Part shown: one piece after another, positions 42,583-52,721 of the stretch | How the letters are laid out: each line of letters opens with the position of its first letter | Numbering within the stretch: position 1 is the first letter of the stretch | Assembly (NCBI GenBank): GCA_037953745.1 | Contig: JBAKBP010000698.1 | Span: 1-64,000, forward strand | Length of the DNA: 64,000 bases | Reading direction: 5' to 3' | Source: Lithodes maja | Taxonomy: Eukaryota > Arthropoda > Malacostraca > Decapoda > Lithodidae | Program-made: the position numbers and the translations under genes | The notes under the pieces: model-generated | Database searches by the model: none | Seen by the model: the letters and a program-made list of their open reading frames with translations, nothing else | Told to the model about the DNA's origin: nothing

Positions 42583-44372
42583 TTAATGCACAGGCGGTCA
42601 TGAAGCACCAGTATGACGCCAAGGTGAAGCTTCGGGAGTTTTCGGTGGGTCAGGAGGTAATGTTGCTTTTACCTTTGCCTGGACACCCCCTTTCTGCCAA
42701 GTTTATTGGGCCGTATGTGGTGGCTAAGAAACTGTCCGACCTTGATTATCTCGTTGCAACACCTGACCGTAGAAAAAAACATCAGTTATGTCATGTTAAC
42801 CTCATGAAAGAGTATGTGAGACGCCCCTCAGAGCCTCTCACTGTCCCTGTGCTGGCCTGCAGCGGCCAGGGTGGAGAAGGAGGTGGGGACAGTCATGCTG
42901 CTGAGGAGGATAGCTGGGACTGTGTCATTTCCGCGGAACAGTGGGCGGGGAATACTGAACAAGAGGCTAGGCAAGCTGTAAGTCACCTGCCTGAGCACCA
43001 GGGTGCTGCTGTCCTAGGCCTGTTCAGGTCATACCCCTCTGTTTTCGCCGAACACCCAGGTCTCACTACTCAGGTAACGCACGACGTGGACGTCGGTGAT
43101 AATGTGCCCTTCAAGTCAGTGCCCTACCGTGTGCCCCCGGTAAAGTTGCCAGCTTTACGGGAGGAGTTAAAGTACATGGTTGAGAGAGGGATGATCACTG
43201 AAGGTTATGTGAAGTGGACATCACCCGTCACGTTGCAGCCAAAACCTGACGGCAAGGTGCGGTTCTGCATAGATTTTCGTAGGCTAAATGGCTTGACCAC
43301 TACCAACCCTTACCCTTTGCCTCGAGTTGACGACAGCGTGGACAAGATAGGGAATGCAAAGTACCTTACTAAAATTGATCTTGTAAAAGGCTACTGGCAA
43401 GTACCCCTGTCGGACCGAGCTAAGCAAGTTTGTGGTTTTGTGGTAGATGGCAAGACCTACCAATGTAACGTAATGCCTTATGGGCTTAAGAACGCACCTG
43501 CCACGTTTCAGAACCTGATGAACGATATTTGTGACGAAATCCCTAACTGCACGGTCTACCTTGATGACGTGATAGTGTATGATGACGATTTTGAAAATCA
43601 CCTAAGGCACTTAGAGACCCTGTTTGGGAAGTTGCACGATGCTGGGCTGGTGGTGAACCTGAGGAAGTGCGAGTTTGTAATGGCTACTGTGCAGTATCTT
43701 GGCTTCGTGGTCGGGTTAGGCCGGGTGTGCCCCCCCCTGAGCAAGATACAGGCTATCAATATGTTTCCCAGGCCCACCACTAAGCGCCAGGTCATGCGGT
43801 TCCTAGGTATGATAGGCTATTATAGGCGCTTCATCCGGGGATACTCTACTGTCTTAGCACCGTTAACTGATCTACTGTCGAAGTCAGTGAAGTTCTGTTG
43901 GGCTGCGGAGTGTCAGAGGGCTTTCGACCTAGTCAAGCACCTGCTGTGTACACATCCGATTTTGAGAGCCCCAGACTTCTCCAGGAGTTTTCAGCTGGCG
44001 ACTGATGCCAGCGGTGTGGGTGCCGGGGCAGTGTTACTGCAGACTGATTCCGAGGGCTTGGAACACCCAGTGAGCTTCTTTTCTCGCAAGTTTAATTCGG
44101 CACAAAGGAATTACTCGACTATAGAGAAGGAGCTTCTTGCTATCGTTTTGTCGCTCAAACATTTCGAAGTTTATGTTCCAGCCTACGGCCCGGTAGTGAC
44201 GATTTATACGGACCATCATCCCTTGAAATTCCTAAATCAGTTTCACAATCGGAATATGCGGTTGACCAGGTGGTCCCTAATGCTCCAAGAGTATAATCTC
44301 AACATTCAGCATATTGCCGGGAGTGAGAACGTGATAGCAGATTGTCTATCAAGGGTTGATGATCCAGGATAG
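42583..44372 (+). CDS. gypsy integrase C-terminus, reverse transcriptase and RNase H
   Basis: Same polyprotein as 37261-40576, resuming after the insertion (first Met 42600 is not a true start). First comes the integrase GPY/F module (AKFIGPYVVAKKL ... HVNLMKEY), confirming that INT precedes RT. RT follows: WTSPVTLQPKPDGKVRFCID, KIDLVKGYWQVPL, MPYGLKNAPATFQ and catalytic YLDD (about residue 320 from Met). RNase H follows with LATDASGVGAG (D469), E509 in TIEKELLA, YTDHHPL (D538) and IADCLSRV (D581). It ends DDPG, 281 bp before the 3' LTR. No envelope gene or chromodomain is seen. Confidence 0.92.
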
Positions 44373-44653
44373 TCGTGCACGGTGTGTGGGTTGAGCAGGA
44401 GTAAAATTAGGCTATCATAACGCCGTCCAAAAAGATTATAAAACAATAAAATAAACGAGAATTTTTTTTTTTAGTTTTGTAAGTCTTTATTGTTGTAGCA
44501 TGATGCATGCGATATTGTGTTTTATGTATAATTCACACTTCAGTTGTTGTGCACCTTTTGCAATTAGTGGCAGCTAAGGGTAGCAGGTCGGTTGCTTGCC
44601 TGTCAGATTTTGATAATGCTTCTAAGGTCGATTATCTAAAATCTTGGGGGGGC
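44373..44653 (+). promoter_or_regulatory. gypsy 3' leader with polypurine tract
   Basis: Non-coding. Ends ATCTTGGGGGGGC directly before the 3' LTR; the G7 run (44646-44652) is the likely plus-strand primer. Confidence 0.6.
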
Positions 44654-46472
44654 TGTGACGCACCCAGTGCGTTGCAACGCAACCTGATTGTACTCCTTGG
44701 TAGTCCACTGTACCGCCACTGTGTGGTACCGCTGTACCGCTGTACCGTGCTGGCTGCTTATATTGAGTGTGACAACGTATAACTATGTTCTTTGTATCTC
44801 TGCAAAGGTCTCGTCATGTGCTAACCAGTGGTGGGTTTTGTTTTAAGCCATGTCGAGACCTTCCATTTAATATGTAGTATCAATAGAGAAGTTGATAGAT
44901 AAGACAATAGGAATTCAGAGAGAGAGAGTGAGTTAGACTTCAGAGCGAGAGGGTAGCAATGCGCCACGCTGCCGGGGGGGTGGTTGCCAGACGTATGGAC
45001 CGGTTGGCAGCCTTGCGCTTATAGCTAGGTGCGACAGGGTTGGTAGTCCATTGCCGCCTGCCTATGCTGCCTGGGTTGCCCATGTTGTCGTACTGCACAT
45101 TGCCTGGAGGCTCGCTGTGTGTTCCATGATCAGGTTGCCTAGAACCTTTGAGATTCTAACATCCCTTGCCCTCTCTCCCAATTTCTCACGGTTGCACTCT
45201 TTCTCTCTGACGACATTACTCTCATTTCATTCTTCTCTCTATTTAAATGCATAAGCTTCCCTTGAGGTCCTAAAGGAGTTTCAGCACTCACCTCTCGTAT
45301 TACTCTTAGGACAAGCATATATTTACATGTATTAGATTTAAGGGGTTAATGTGAACAGCGATCTTCTTGATGAGGATAGTTGGTGAACGTTCTACATGTT
45401 CACGAGTTATATGCCCAGCTCATCATCCAATTTGTGACTAGACTAGTGCCATGTGTAAGAGCCCGACCATGCCCAGGAGTTGTCTGTAGAGGGGCGAGGA
45501 CTTAGCCTTGATTTGCCTACCGAGCCAGGAGCGAGTGCAGTACCAGAGACTACAGCTCGCTCGTAGTGCCGGTATAGTAGAGTAACGTAATTTATCTGTC
45601 CTTGTGTTCTCTGCAGTCTTTTCCTGGGTTCTCGCTTTCGGTGCTGGGACTCGTTGTTCCTGTGACTTGGCCTGCTAGCTAGAACACATGGGGATGATGA
45701 GTGGGTGATAGCTTTATTTTACTATGCATTGCAGCTCTCTTTAAGTTTATGTATATAACACTTTACAATACACATTACTCACACACAAGACAACACTATT
45801 AATACTTTCATGTATCAATTAACTGCACTGTCGTTTTGCTGCTGTGTCCGGAGTTCCGTTGCGTAGGGCGCATACGGACTCAGAGGGGAGACAGAGTGAG
45901 AGAAGCGAAGTAGCCTATGCGGTAGTAGGCTACCGGCGCAGTACTGTTGCCTGCAACCTTTTAGTTATTCCAAGTATAGATTCATTATTACAATAAGTGA
46001 CTACTGTTTATGTTCCTTCCATGTGTATTATTAGGTATCTACTGGATCATGAACATCTTGTATGCTACATGCTAGTGCATGTTAGTAGGGGACAGTTATT
46101 CTAGTGCACGCGCTTTCAAGTAGGCGTGTACATTTGTCATTTAGCATTTCACTGTCATACCTTTAGCCTGCTTCTATTCTACATTATTAGATGCTTAATA
46201 TTAACGTAGTTTCTTGAGTATTGCATTTCTTTAGTAATAACGTAACCTATAAATGTCTGAGGGAGTTTAGCCTCATAGCCTACCCCTGTTGTACACTTTC
46301 GCCGAGTTAAGGTACCTCGTTACCATAGACGATAACTCTGTAGGGCGTTGGTGCTTTTGTTGTCTGGAGCATATAGTATTTGGGACTGGAATCGAGCGTG
46401 TCGTTGTCACATAAGCCATTTCTGTCCTACGATCAAGAATCCCGAATATGTATTGCCGATCCAGCCGTAACA
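44654..46472 (+). repeat. 3' LTR
   Basis: TGTGACG...CCGTAACA, 1,819 bp. Differs from the 5' LTR by scattered substitutions (several G to A), and by a segment of about 27 bp (GCGCCACGCTGCCGGGGG) near 44959 that the 5' LTR lacks. Confidence 0.93.
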
Positions 46473-46479
46473 GTACGTA

Positions 46480-46720
46480 TGTATGTACGTATGTATGTGA
46501 TGTGCGCGAATTTGTGTTTTGTTTTTGTATCTTCATTGTTTTTCTGTTGTGTTGTGTTGTCCCTGTTAGGGCTCTGCCTCAAGTCAGCCACAACCAGAAA
46601 AGAAAACAAAATGGGGAATGGGCCTGAGTAAATATATAGATAGACAGATAGATAGATAGATGTATATACACAGGCACATACCCAATAACTAGAGGTGGCC
46701 CTCACAAACGATAGTGCTAT
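46480..46720 (+). repeat. Dispersed repeat with GAGTCGGCC-like core
   Basis: Has GTGTTTTG, TTGTTTTTCTGTTGTGTTGT, CTCAAGTCAGCCA and GGGCCTGAGTAAATA, then a GATA run and GGCACATACCCAATAAC. Same family as 20740-21160 and 49670-49830. Confidence 0.6.
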
Positions 46721-46826
46721 AGGGTAGGTACCGTACCTGTGAGCATAGCATGAACACATGACCCCTACAAATAACCTACTGTACATCATTAATCGTAGTT
46801 ATGTGCTACAGTATACTTGTAACTGC

Positions 46827-46965
46827 CTTGATGGTGTAATGGTTACAGTGTTTAAAATCTGTATGTGATTCAATTAAACTAATGAATATATGTGGTACTC
46901 CAAGGACTCGAACCTAGGATACTAACACCGAAATTCCGCACACTAAGCATTACGCTATCAAGACA
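46827..46965. repeat. Inverted pair of tRNA-like heads
   Basis: ACTGCCTTGATGGTGTAATG on the plus strand mirrors ACTGTCTTGATAGCGTAATG on the minus strand about 110 bp away. The minus-strand copy continues to a B box GGTTCGAGTCC. It resembles two facing tRNA-derived SINE heads. Confidence 0.6.
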
Positions 46966-47223
46966 GTTAAAGGTTTATGCACAAGCCTACAAATACAAAC
47001 AGTAAGCAGAGGTTATACGAGAAACTTCAAGTTAAAAATGCTTGATTTAAATTATTTATATCATATATGGAGTGGAAATATATCTCAAAATGGCAGCTGG
47101 TGTGAATAGGCTAGATTGGGAGTTAAACCCGCTTGTTACACAAATATTTTCTACTTTACTCTTGACAATGTTACCAAAGCAGCTAAACTTTGTTAGATGC
47201 AGAAATTTACCTCAGAAAAATCT
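46966..47223. other. No recognised gene
   Basis: AT-rich sequence without supported features. Confidence 0.4.
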
Positions 47224-47321
47224 TTAACCCCTTCCGTACCGGCGATGTCTTCTTTATTTGATTACAGCTACATCGACACAACTTTATGAAACCTGGGAAG
47301 GTCACGTGGTAGCTCCAAGGA
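47224..47321. mobile_element. TTAA MITE left end, truncated
   Basis: TTAACCCCTTCCGTACCGGCGATGTC followed by a short decayed interior; the right half is missing where the next MITE begins at TTAA 47322. Confidence 0.65.
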
Positions 47322-47325
47322 TTAA

Positions 47326-47531
47326 CCCCTTGAGTATCATGACGCAATTTAGAAATTTTGTTATGGTTATCATTAGACTATTTTATCCAACTTAGGAAGG
47401 ATAGGTGAGAGTGAGAAGCATTATTGGGTTGGTTTTGACCCTTGGATTCCCAGAGGTCCTTCCTAAATTGCACAAAATCGTCTAATCATAACCAAAATAT
47501 ACTGTCAAATTGGGTCATAATCCTTAAGGTG
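47326..47531. mobile_element. TTAA MITE (GAGTATCATGACGC type)
   Basis: Left end CCCCTTGAGTATCATGACGC after TTAA. The right complement CACCTTAAGGATTATGACCC matches it with decay. Arms share GGTTATCATTAGAC. The right TTAA has mutated. Confidence 0.7.
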
Positions 47532-47709
47532 TAAATTACGATAGACTGTAGCATTTTAATGGGTATGAAGAGGCCTTGAAACGGCACCATACTATTCTTG
47601 CCGACTTTACAATTACTTTACTTAACTATACTGTACTGTATACATTTTAACCAACACACCTAAACTTCGTTAGATGCAGAAATCGCCACCCAAAATGTTT
47701 TTGTGAGGC

Positions 47710-48035
47710 TAGTCTACACCAGGCTGGCCCAGGGCTCGAACCCGGATCCCCACGTTTACGAGGCGAACACTCCCACCACTAGACCAAGAGAAGTACTCCA
47801 CTTGGGCTGATAGCTCAAGCGAATTTCAACACCCAGTTCTGTTTAAGCACTTGCCACAATTGCTGTCATTACAGAAATACGTCCTTCCTGAGCTGAACAA
47901 AATCATCATACATTGAACAGTACACAAGGGGTTAATGAGAAGCTACCCCTAACTGGGATTTGAACCTTGGTCCCCTCACACACCAGGTGATCACCCTATC
48001 AATGAGACCAATAGAGATATCCCACTTAGCCAGAT
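47710..48035 (-). repeat. Two tRNA-like SINE heads
   Basis: On the minus strand, 47790-47715 reads CTTGGTCTAGTGGTGGGAG with a B box GGTTCGAGCCC. Read the same way, 48035-47938 reads TTGGTCTCATTGATAGGGTG with GGTTCAAATCC. Both have a tRNA-like D region and T arm but poor anticodon stems, so they are relics. Confidence 0.5.
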
Positions 48036-48263
48036 TGGCTTAAGTATATTGCAAATTTAGTGAAATATTAAATTTAAATATAAATTGTAGTTCCTTTATT
48101 CATACAGAATTTAGTCAAATTTACCAGAACGTCCCGGACTTCCCAAATTGACTAATTCCTTGAACTGACGATAGTGCTTTGTTATATGTGTGATTAGTTC
48201 GCTTGGGAAACAGATTAACTTGCTCATGTAGTACTGTAATGTAATGTAGTAATAATGTAGTAA

Positions 48264-48402
48264 TGGAGGAGGTGGTAGGGGCAAGGAACATCCATATTTT
48301 CAAGAAAAAATTGGATAAAAAGTAGACTGAGAGACGGGACAACACGAGCTTAGCTCAACTCCTGTAAACTACAATTAGGTAAATACAATTAGGTAAATAC
48401 AC
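48264..48402 (+). pseudogene. 3' scrap of family F LINE
   Basis: Essentially identical to 58460-58597: the last coding stretch (GARNIHIFKKKLDKK stop), a short 3' UTR, and two ACAATTAGGTAAAT tail repeats. A very short 5'-truncated insertion. Confidence 0.85.
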
Positions 48403-48772
48403 CCTATGTGGTGGATTGTGTTCTTTTGTTTCATAAATTTTATTTTAGTAAGCGTTGTTTCCACATAGCGATTTTGATTAGTTCCTTTGCGTTTATCTTG
48501 TGTCGTCCCAGTTTTGGTTTGTTTATTTTGCAAGTTTTACATTATAATTGCCACAATTTTGGCGTTTACATTCTGGACCAAATTAATAGGGAGGTGTACG
48601 AGTCTCTCTTGGAACGGAAGAGCAAGGTTTGGGCATTGAATGTTGAGTGGCCGAACAGCCCTGCAGGGTTGAGTGAATACAGAAAAGTATTTTGAGTTTG
48701 GGGGAGTGAGGCTACGAATCCTCCTCTCCTTCGAAAAAAAAATACAAATAAAATACAAAAATAAATACTGCA
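48403..48772. other. No recognised gene
   Basis: T-rich, with an open 95-codon stretch that has no recognisable domain. I do not call it. Confidence 0.45.
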
Positions 48773-48776
48773 TTAA

Positions 48777-49260
48777 CCCTCCAGCCCCGGCTATTGTATT
48801 CTATAATTTGCCAAAAACCCGGGGGTTTTGGCCGAAAAACGTCTACGCCTAGGCTACCGTATGTTTGTTATTTTGACTGCTTCCGCATTCCCGCACATCC
48901 TCAAGCGTAGATGTGTTTCGTACCTGTAGAATGGCGTGAAGTAGAGCTCTCTAAGTCAACTGGTTCAGTTGTGATGATGATTTCATTGGAGATAACTTTG
49001 TGGCAAAAACAGCCACTTTACACTACTTTTCGATACTTAACAATAACATACTATACAGGCACACACGAACAAGCGAAGCACTCCTTCTTGTGGTCGGAGA
49101 TGTGCGCCGTCGGTCCAGCCGGCTGTTGTTTACATGCGTCGGACGGATGCCTCACACACCAAGCTTACAGGCTTTCAAGCTGCCGGAGCCTCAGAGCCCT
49201 ACCGGGTAGCGCGGGGTGTGTTTTTTATGGAGGCCTCAGAGCCCAACCGGGTCTGGAGGG
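48777..49260. mobile_element. piggyBac-type MITE, 484 bp
   Basis: Between TTAA 48773 and TTAA 49261. Ends CCCTCCAGCCCCGG and, complemented, CCCTCCAGACCCGG, the same as the 4.4-kb piggyBac element. Internal sequence matches the partial MITE at 17941-18219. Non-coding. Confidence 0.9.
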
Positions 49261-49264
49261 TTAA

Positions 49265-49971
49265 AATTTGCAATAAAAACAAATACAAACTCACTTGTTG
49301 CTGTTGTTGTAGTAGCCTGGAGATGGTGTTTATGGGAATCCCTCGTCATCCTGGTAGTCCTAGGAGCCACACCTCCCCGGGGGGAGGTAGGGTATAGTGA
49401 GATCCGTTTATGAAAGGGTAGCGGGAAACCTGGTTAGTTTACTCCATCCGCAGCTCTCCCAGCAGTACCATTGTTGCAGGTGAATCTCTTCAGCGCACTT
49501 ACTAATCTGGAAAAATAGATAGAATAAGAAAAGTGGAGAGGAAAGAAGAAAATATATTTATATAAATAATTATAAAGAAAGCTAAAAGTGCAATATATCA
49601 GGGGATAATAATTATCCCCTGATACATCACTGTTAACCTTGGTAACCCTGGTCTCTGGGTCTTCTCCTGGATGACCTAGATGTGTGTGAATTTGTATTTT
49701 GTCTTTGTGTATTCATTGTTTTCTGTTGTGTTTTGTGTTGTCCCGATTCTTGCTCTGTCTTGAGTCGGCCAAAAAAAAAGAAAAAAAAAAAAAAAAAAAA
49801 AAGTGGGGATTGGGCCTGAGTAAATAGATAGAAAAGACATCACTGTTGGTACAATTATTGTAGGCTACCAACAGTGATGAATGGGAAAACATAATATTAT
49901 GGTTTATAGATCAAATTCATTATTTCATTACATTCCTTGTATTCCTTCTCATATTGTCTTTTTGGAAGTGA
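49265..49971. other. Unclassified repeats, no gene
   Basis: Includes the third copy of the GAGTCGGCC repeat (about 49670-49830) with an A-rich run, a short inverted repeat around GGGGATAATAATTATCCCC (49601-49619), and the first unit of a TATTCCTTCTCATATTG tandem repeat. Confidence 0.6.
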
Positions 49972-49975
49972 TTAA

Positions 49976-50593
49976 CCCGAAAACGGCGATGGGGGGGGGG
50001 GGGGGGGGTATTGAACTAGCTCCCCATGGGCGAGCATATTGGCTCCATTCAGGCCTATAATCGTCATTTTACGATAAATATCGTTATTACTTATTCATAT
50101 GAGCCTATTTTACCTTCACTATGAAGATAGTAACCTGTAACAACAATAAAACAAGTGAAAATATAATTTTTCTGGTCAAAATCGCGAATATAGATGGACC
50201 AGCCCATTCATGAATTATGGAGAAAATTGAGGCAACCCCTCCCTCCACGAGGCCTCAAGCCACACTGAGCCTACTCATACACACTCGGTTATGTAACACA
50301 CCCGCTAGGCACGTAAGCACATCCTCCACACAGTTTGCTAATGTTAGCACAAAAATATACCAACGAATTAGGGAATAACAGGGAAAATAGGTGATAATTG
50401 AAGGGGGAGGGGATGTGGAGGAAGGAGGGGATGTGGAGGAGTGATATGAGGTATACAGTAGGGAAAAAAAAAAAAAAAAAAAATTGTTTAGTGCTACTGG
50501 GGCTGTTTAAATGTTTTTTTTAGGCCTCCCTCTTAAGAGCTTTGCCGCCGTCGCCCAGTAAAACCTCTTATGAGCTTTTCCGCCGTTTACGGG
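49976..50593. mobile_element. TTAA element with CCCG(A/T)AAACGGCG ends
   Basis: TTAA at 49972 and 50594. Left CCCGAAAACGGCG, right complement CCCGTAAACGGCG. 618 bp without a coding frame; contains an 18-base G run near 49991 and an A run near 50464. Confidence 0.8.
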
Positions 50594-50597
50594 TTAA

Positions 50598-51344
50598 TGG
50601 CCAAAACAATGCTATTTGATGTGATTTTGTCTTGTATTCCTTCTCATATTGCCATTGGAAGTGATAAAATGGCCAAAGCAAAATTATTTCAAGTCAATTT
50701 TCTAGTATTCCTTCTCATATTGTCACTGTGGAAATAACACACTGAAGATTTACCAAAACAATCTAAACACACCGGTACATAATATTATACAGTACTGTAT
50801 GTTTAAGACCGTTTTGTCCACAGAGAATGTGGTTACAGTCTCGCGTCCTAAATGGCGGCTTTACAGGCGACCCTGTCAAGGGCTATCTCTGTTGTCAAGT
50901 TCTTTATTTTGAGATCGGACCGGAGTACCTGATCCCCCGTCATTCTAGGTCTACCCCTATGCGCATCTCCGCCCCTGTTCACAGTCCGGCATTTCTTCAC
51001 CCAGTTCTGATCATCCATTCCCTCCACGTGTCCAAACAAACCAAGTCGGCTCATGCGCACCACTTCACTGACACTCCTAATGCCAATACCTGTACTAATA
51101 AATATACAATACTAATATATATAAAAAAACACAAAACAATAATCAAAATAATACCAAATGGAACTGTCATAAGCTAGTACAGTTATTCCTCATTTAAAGT
51201 TGTAGTTACGTTCCTGAAAATCCAGACTTTAAATGAAGTAATTATTTGTTTTTATTTTCCTTGCAATTTTGGACCATTTTTTGTCTGACTTACAATTTGA
51301 CCCTTTCGTGCACCAGAATGCAATTGAGCCCTTTCAGGGATACT
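50598..51344. other. Tandem-repeat remainder and unclassified DNA
   Basis: TATTCCTTCTCATATTG recurs at about 50636 and 50708, continuing the repeat broken by the TTAA element. At 50822-51067 the minus strand has a short frame reading VRMSRLGLFGHVEGMDDQN, which resembles the WFGHVERM-type C-terminal region of RTE-like reverse transcriptases; probably a LINE scrap. Confidence 0.5.
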
Positions 51345-51769
51345 TTAACCCTCCAGCCCCGGGGGCTGTAGCTCGCGACTGTACTGCTGTACCAGGGGTT
51401 TTGACGATCTTTGGCCTATGTTAACTACTCTGTAAATCAATGAATATGGCATGTAATGTTGTGAATAAAAAAGAATAATGTTCCACAAACCTTCCTCTGT
51501 CGAATGGCGTTGAGTAGAGGTCTCTAGCCCCTCTGGTTGCATAATGGTGAGCGCGGGAAGACGAGTGCTTTTTTATGCGAGAAATTCCTCCCGCGTCCGA
51601 AAGTGTCGGCCCGGCCAGGGCTACGACGCACCTAGCCACTCGCCGCGCCAAAGTATTTATCTCCCTTAGACGATTTTAGTGTTTGATATTGAGAATGTGA
51701 TGTTTATTTGATATTTTCTAGTTATTTTGAGGCCAATTATATAAAATATGTTTATTAGGGTATCACTTT

Positions 51770-52460
51770 CACTGATATTGGTAATTTTCACTCGATACCG
51801 TACATTTTATTAGTAATTGAGGTATGTTATTGTTGTATTAGGCACTGATTATTCGTTATCACAGGTGTTTATTATACTATGGCCATCAAATATTAGGTCT
51901 TGTGTCACTTTCACTTTGACAAATATGCTTTAGAGAGTGTCACTGTCACTGATAATGCTCATTTTCACTCGATACCGTACATTTTATTAGTAATTGAGGT
52001 AGGTTATTGTTGTATTAGGCACTGATTATTCGTTATCACAGGTGTTTATTATACTTTGGCCATCAAATCTTAAGTCTTGTGTCACTTTCACTTTGACAAA
52101 TATGCTTTAGAGAGTGTCACTGTCACTGATAATGCTAATTTTCACTCGATACCGTACATTTTATTAGTAATTGAGGTAGGTTATTGTTGTATTAGGCACT
52201 GATTATTCATTATCACAGGTGTTTATTATACTTTGGCCATCAAATCTTAGGTCTTGTGTCACTTTCACTTTGACAAATATGCTTTAGAGAGTGTCACTGT
52301 CACTGATAATGCTCATTTTCACTCGATACCGTACATTTTATTAGTAATTGAGGTAGGTTATTGTTGTATTAGGTACTGATTATTCGTTATCACAGGTGTT
52401 TATTATACTTTGGCCATCAAATCTTAGGTCTTGTGTCACTTTCACTTAGTTATATGATTT
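51770..52460. repeat. 177-bp tandem repeat in piggyBac 3' region
   Basis: About four units with identical spacing of 177 bp (marker GCACTGATTATTCGTTATCA at 51842, 52019, 52196 and, as GTACTG, 52373). The deletion derivative at 40581 has only one unit, in reverse. Confidence 0.9.
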
Positions 52461-52721
52461 GTAAACGTTTTATATACAATTTATTGTGTCTTTTTTCACT
52501 GATTTATATATTTCTATAGGTTCTAATCATATGAATGTCACTTGGTATATACATATGTGTCACTTTCACATATTATTATGGTGGAATTGTATTTGTATCA
52601 ATTTTCTCATAATACTTGACTTTTGTATTATAATAAATTGGTTTTCTTCCACTTTTTGCCTATATACTGTATAATTATAGTGTACATATTGTCATTTTAT
52701 TTGGCAATTTCAGTATGATTA

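Larger units (their letters stand above)
35228..46472 (+). mobile_element. Ty3/gypsy LTR retrotransposon, Gmr1-like gene order
   Basis: Two homologous LTRs bound a PBS, a gag-PR-INT frame, an RT-RNase H frame and a G-rich polypurine tract. The flanking bases are GTAT before and GTAC after, perhaps a 4-bp target duplication with one change. INT lies upstream of RT, unlike standard Ty3/gypsy. A 2.0-kb piggyBac derivative sits inside INT; without it the polyprotein frame is continuous. Confidence 0.9.
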
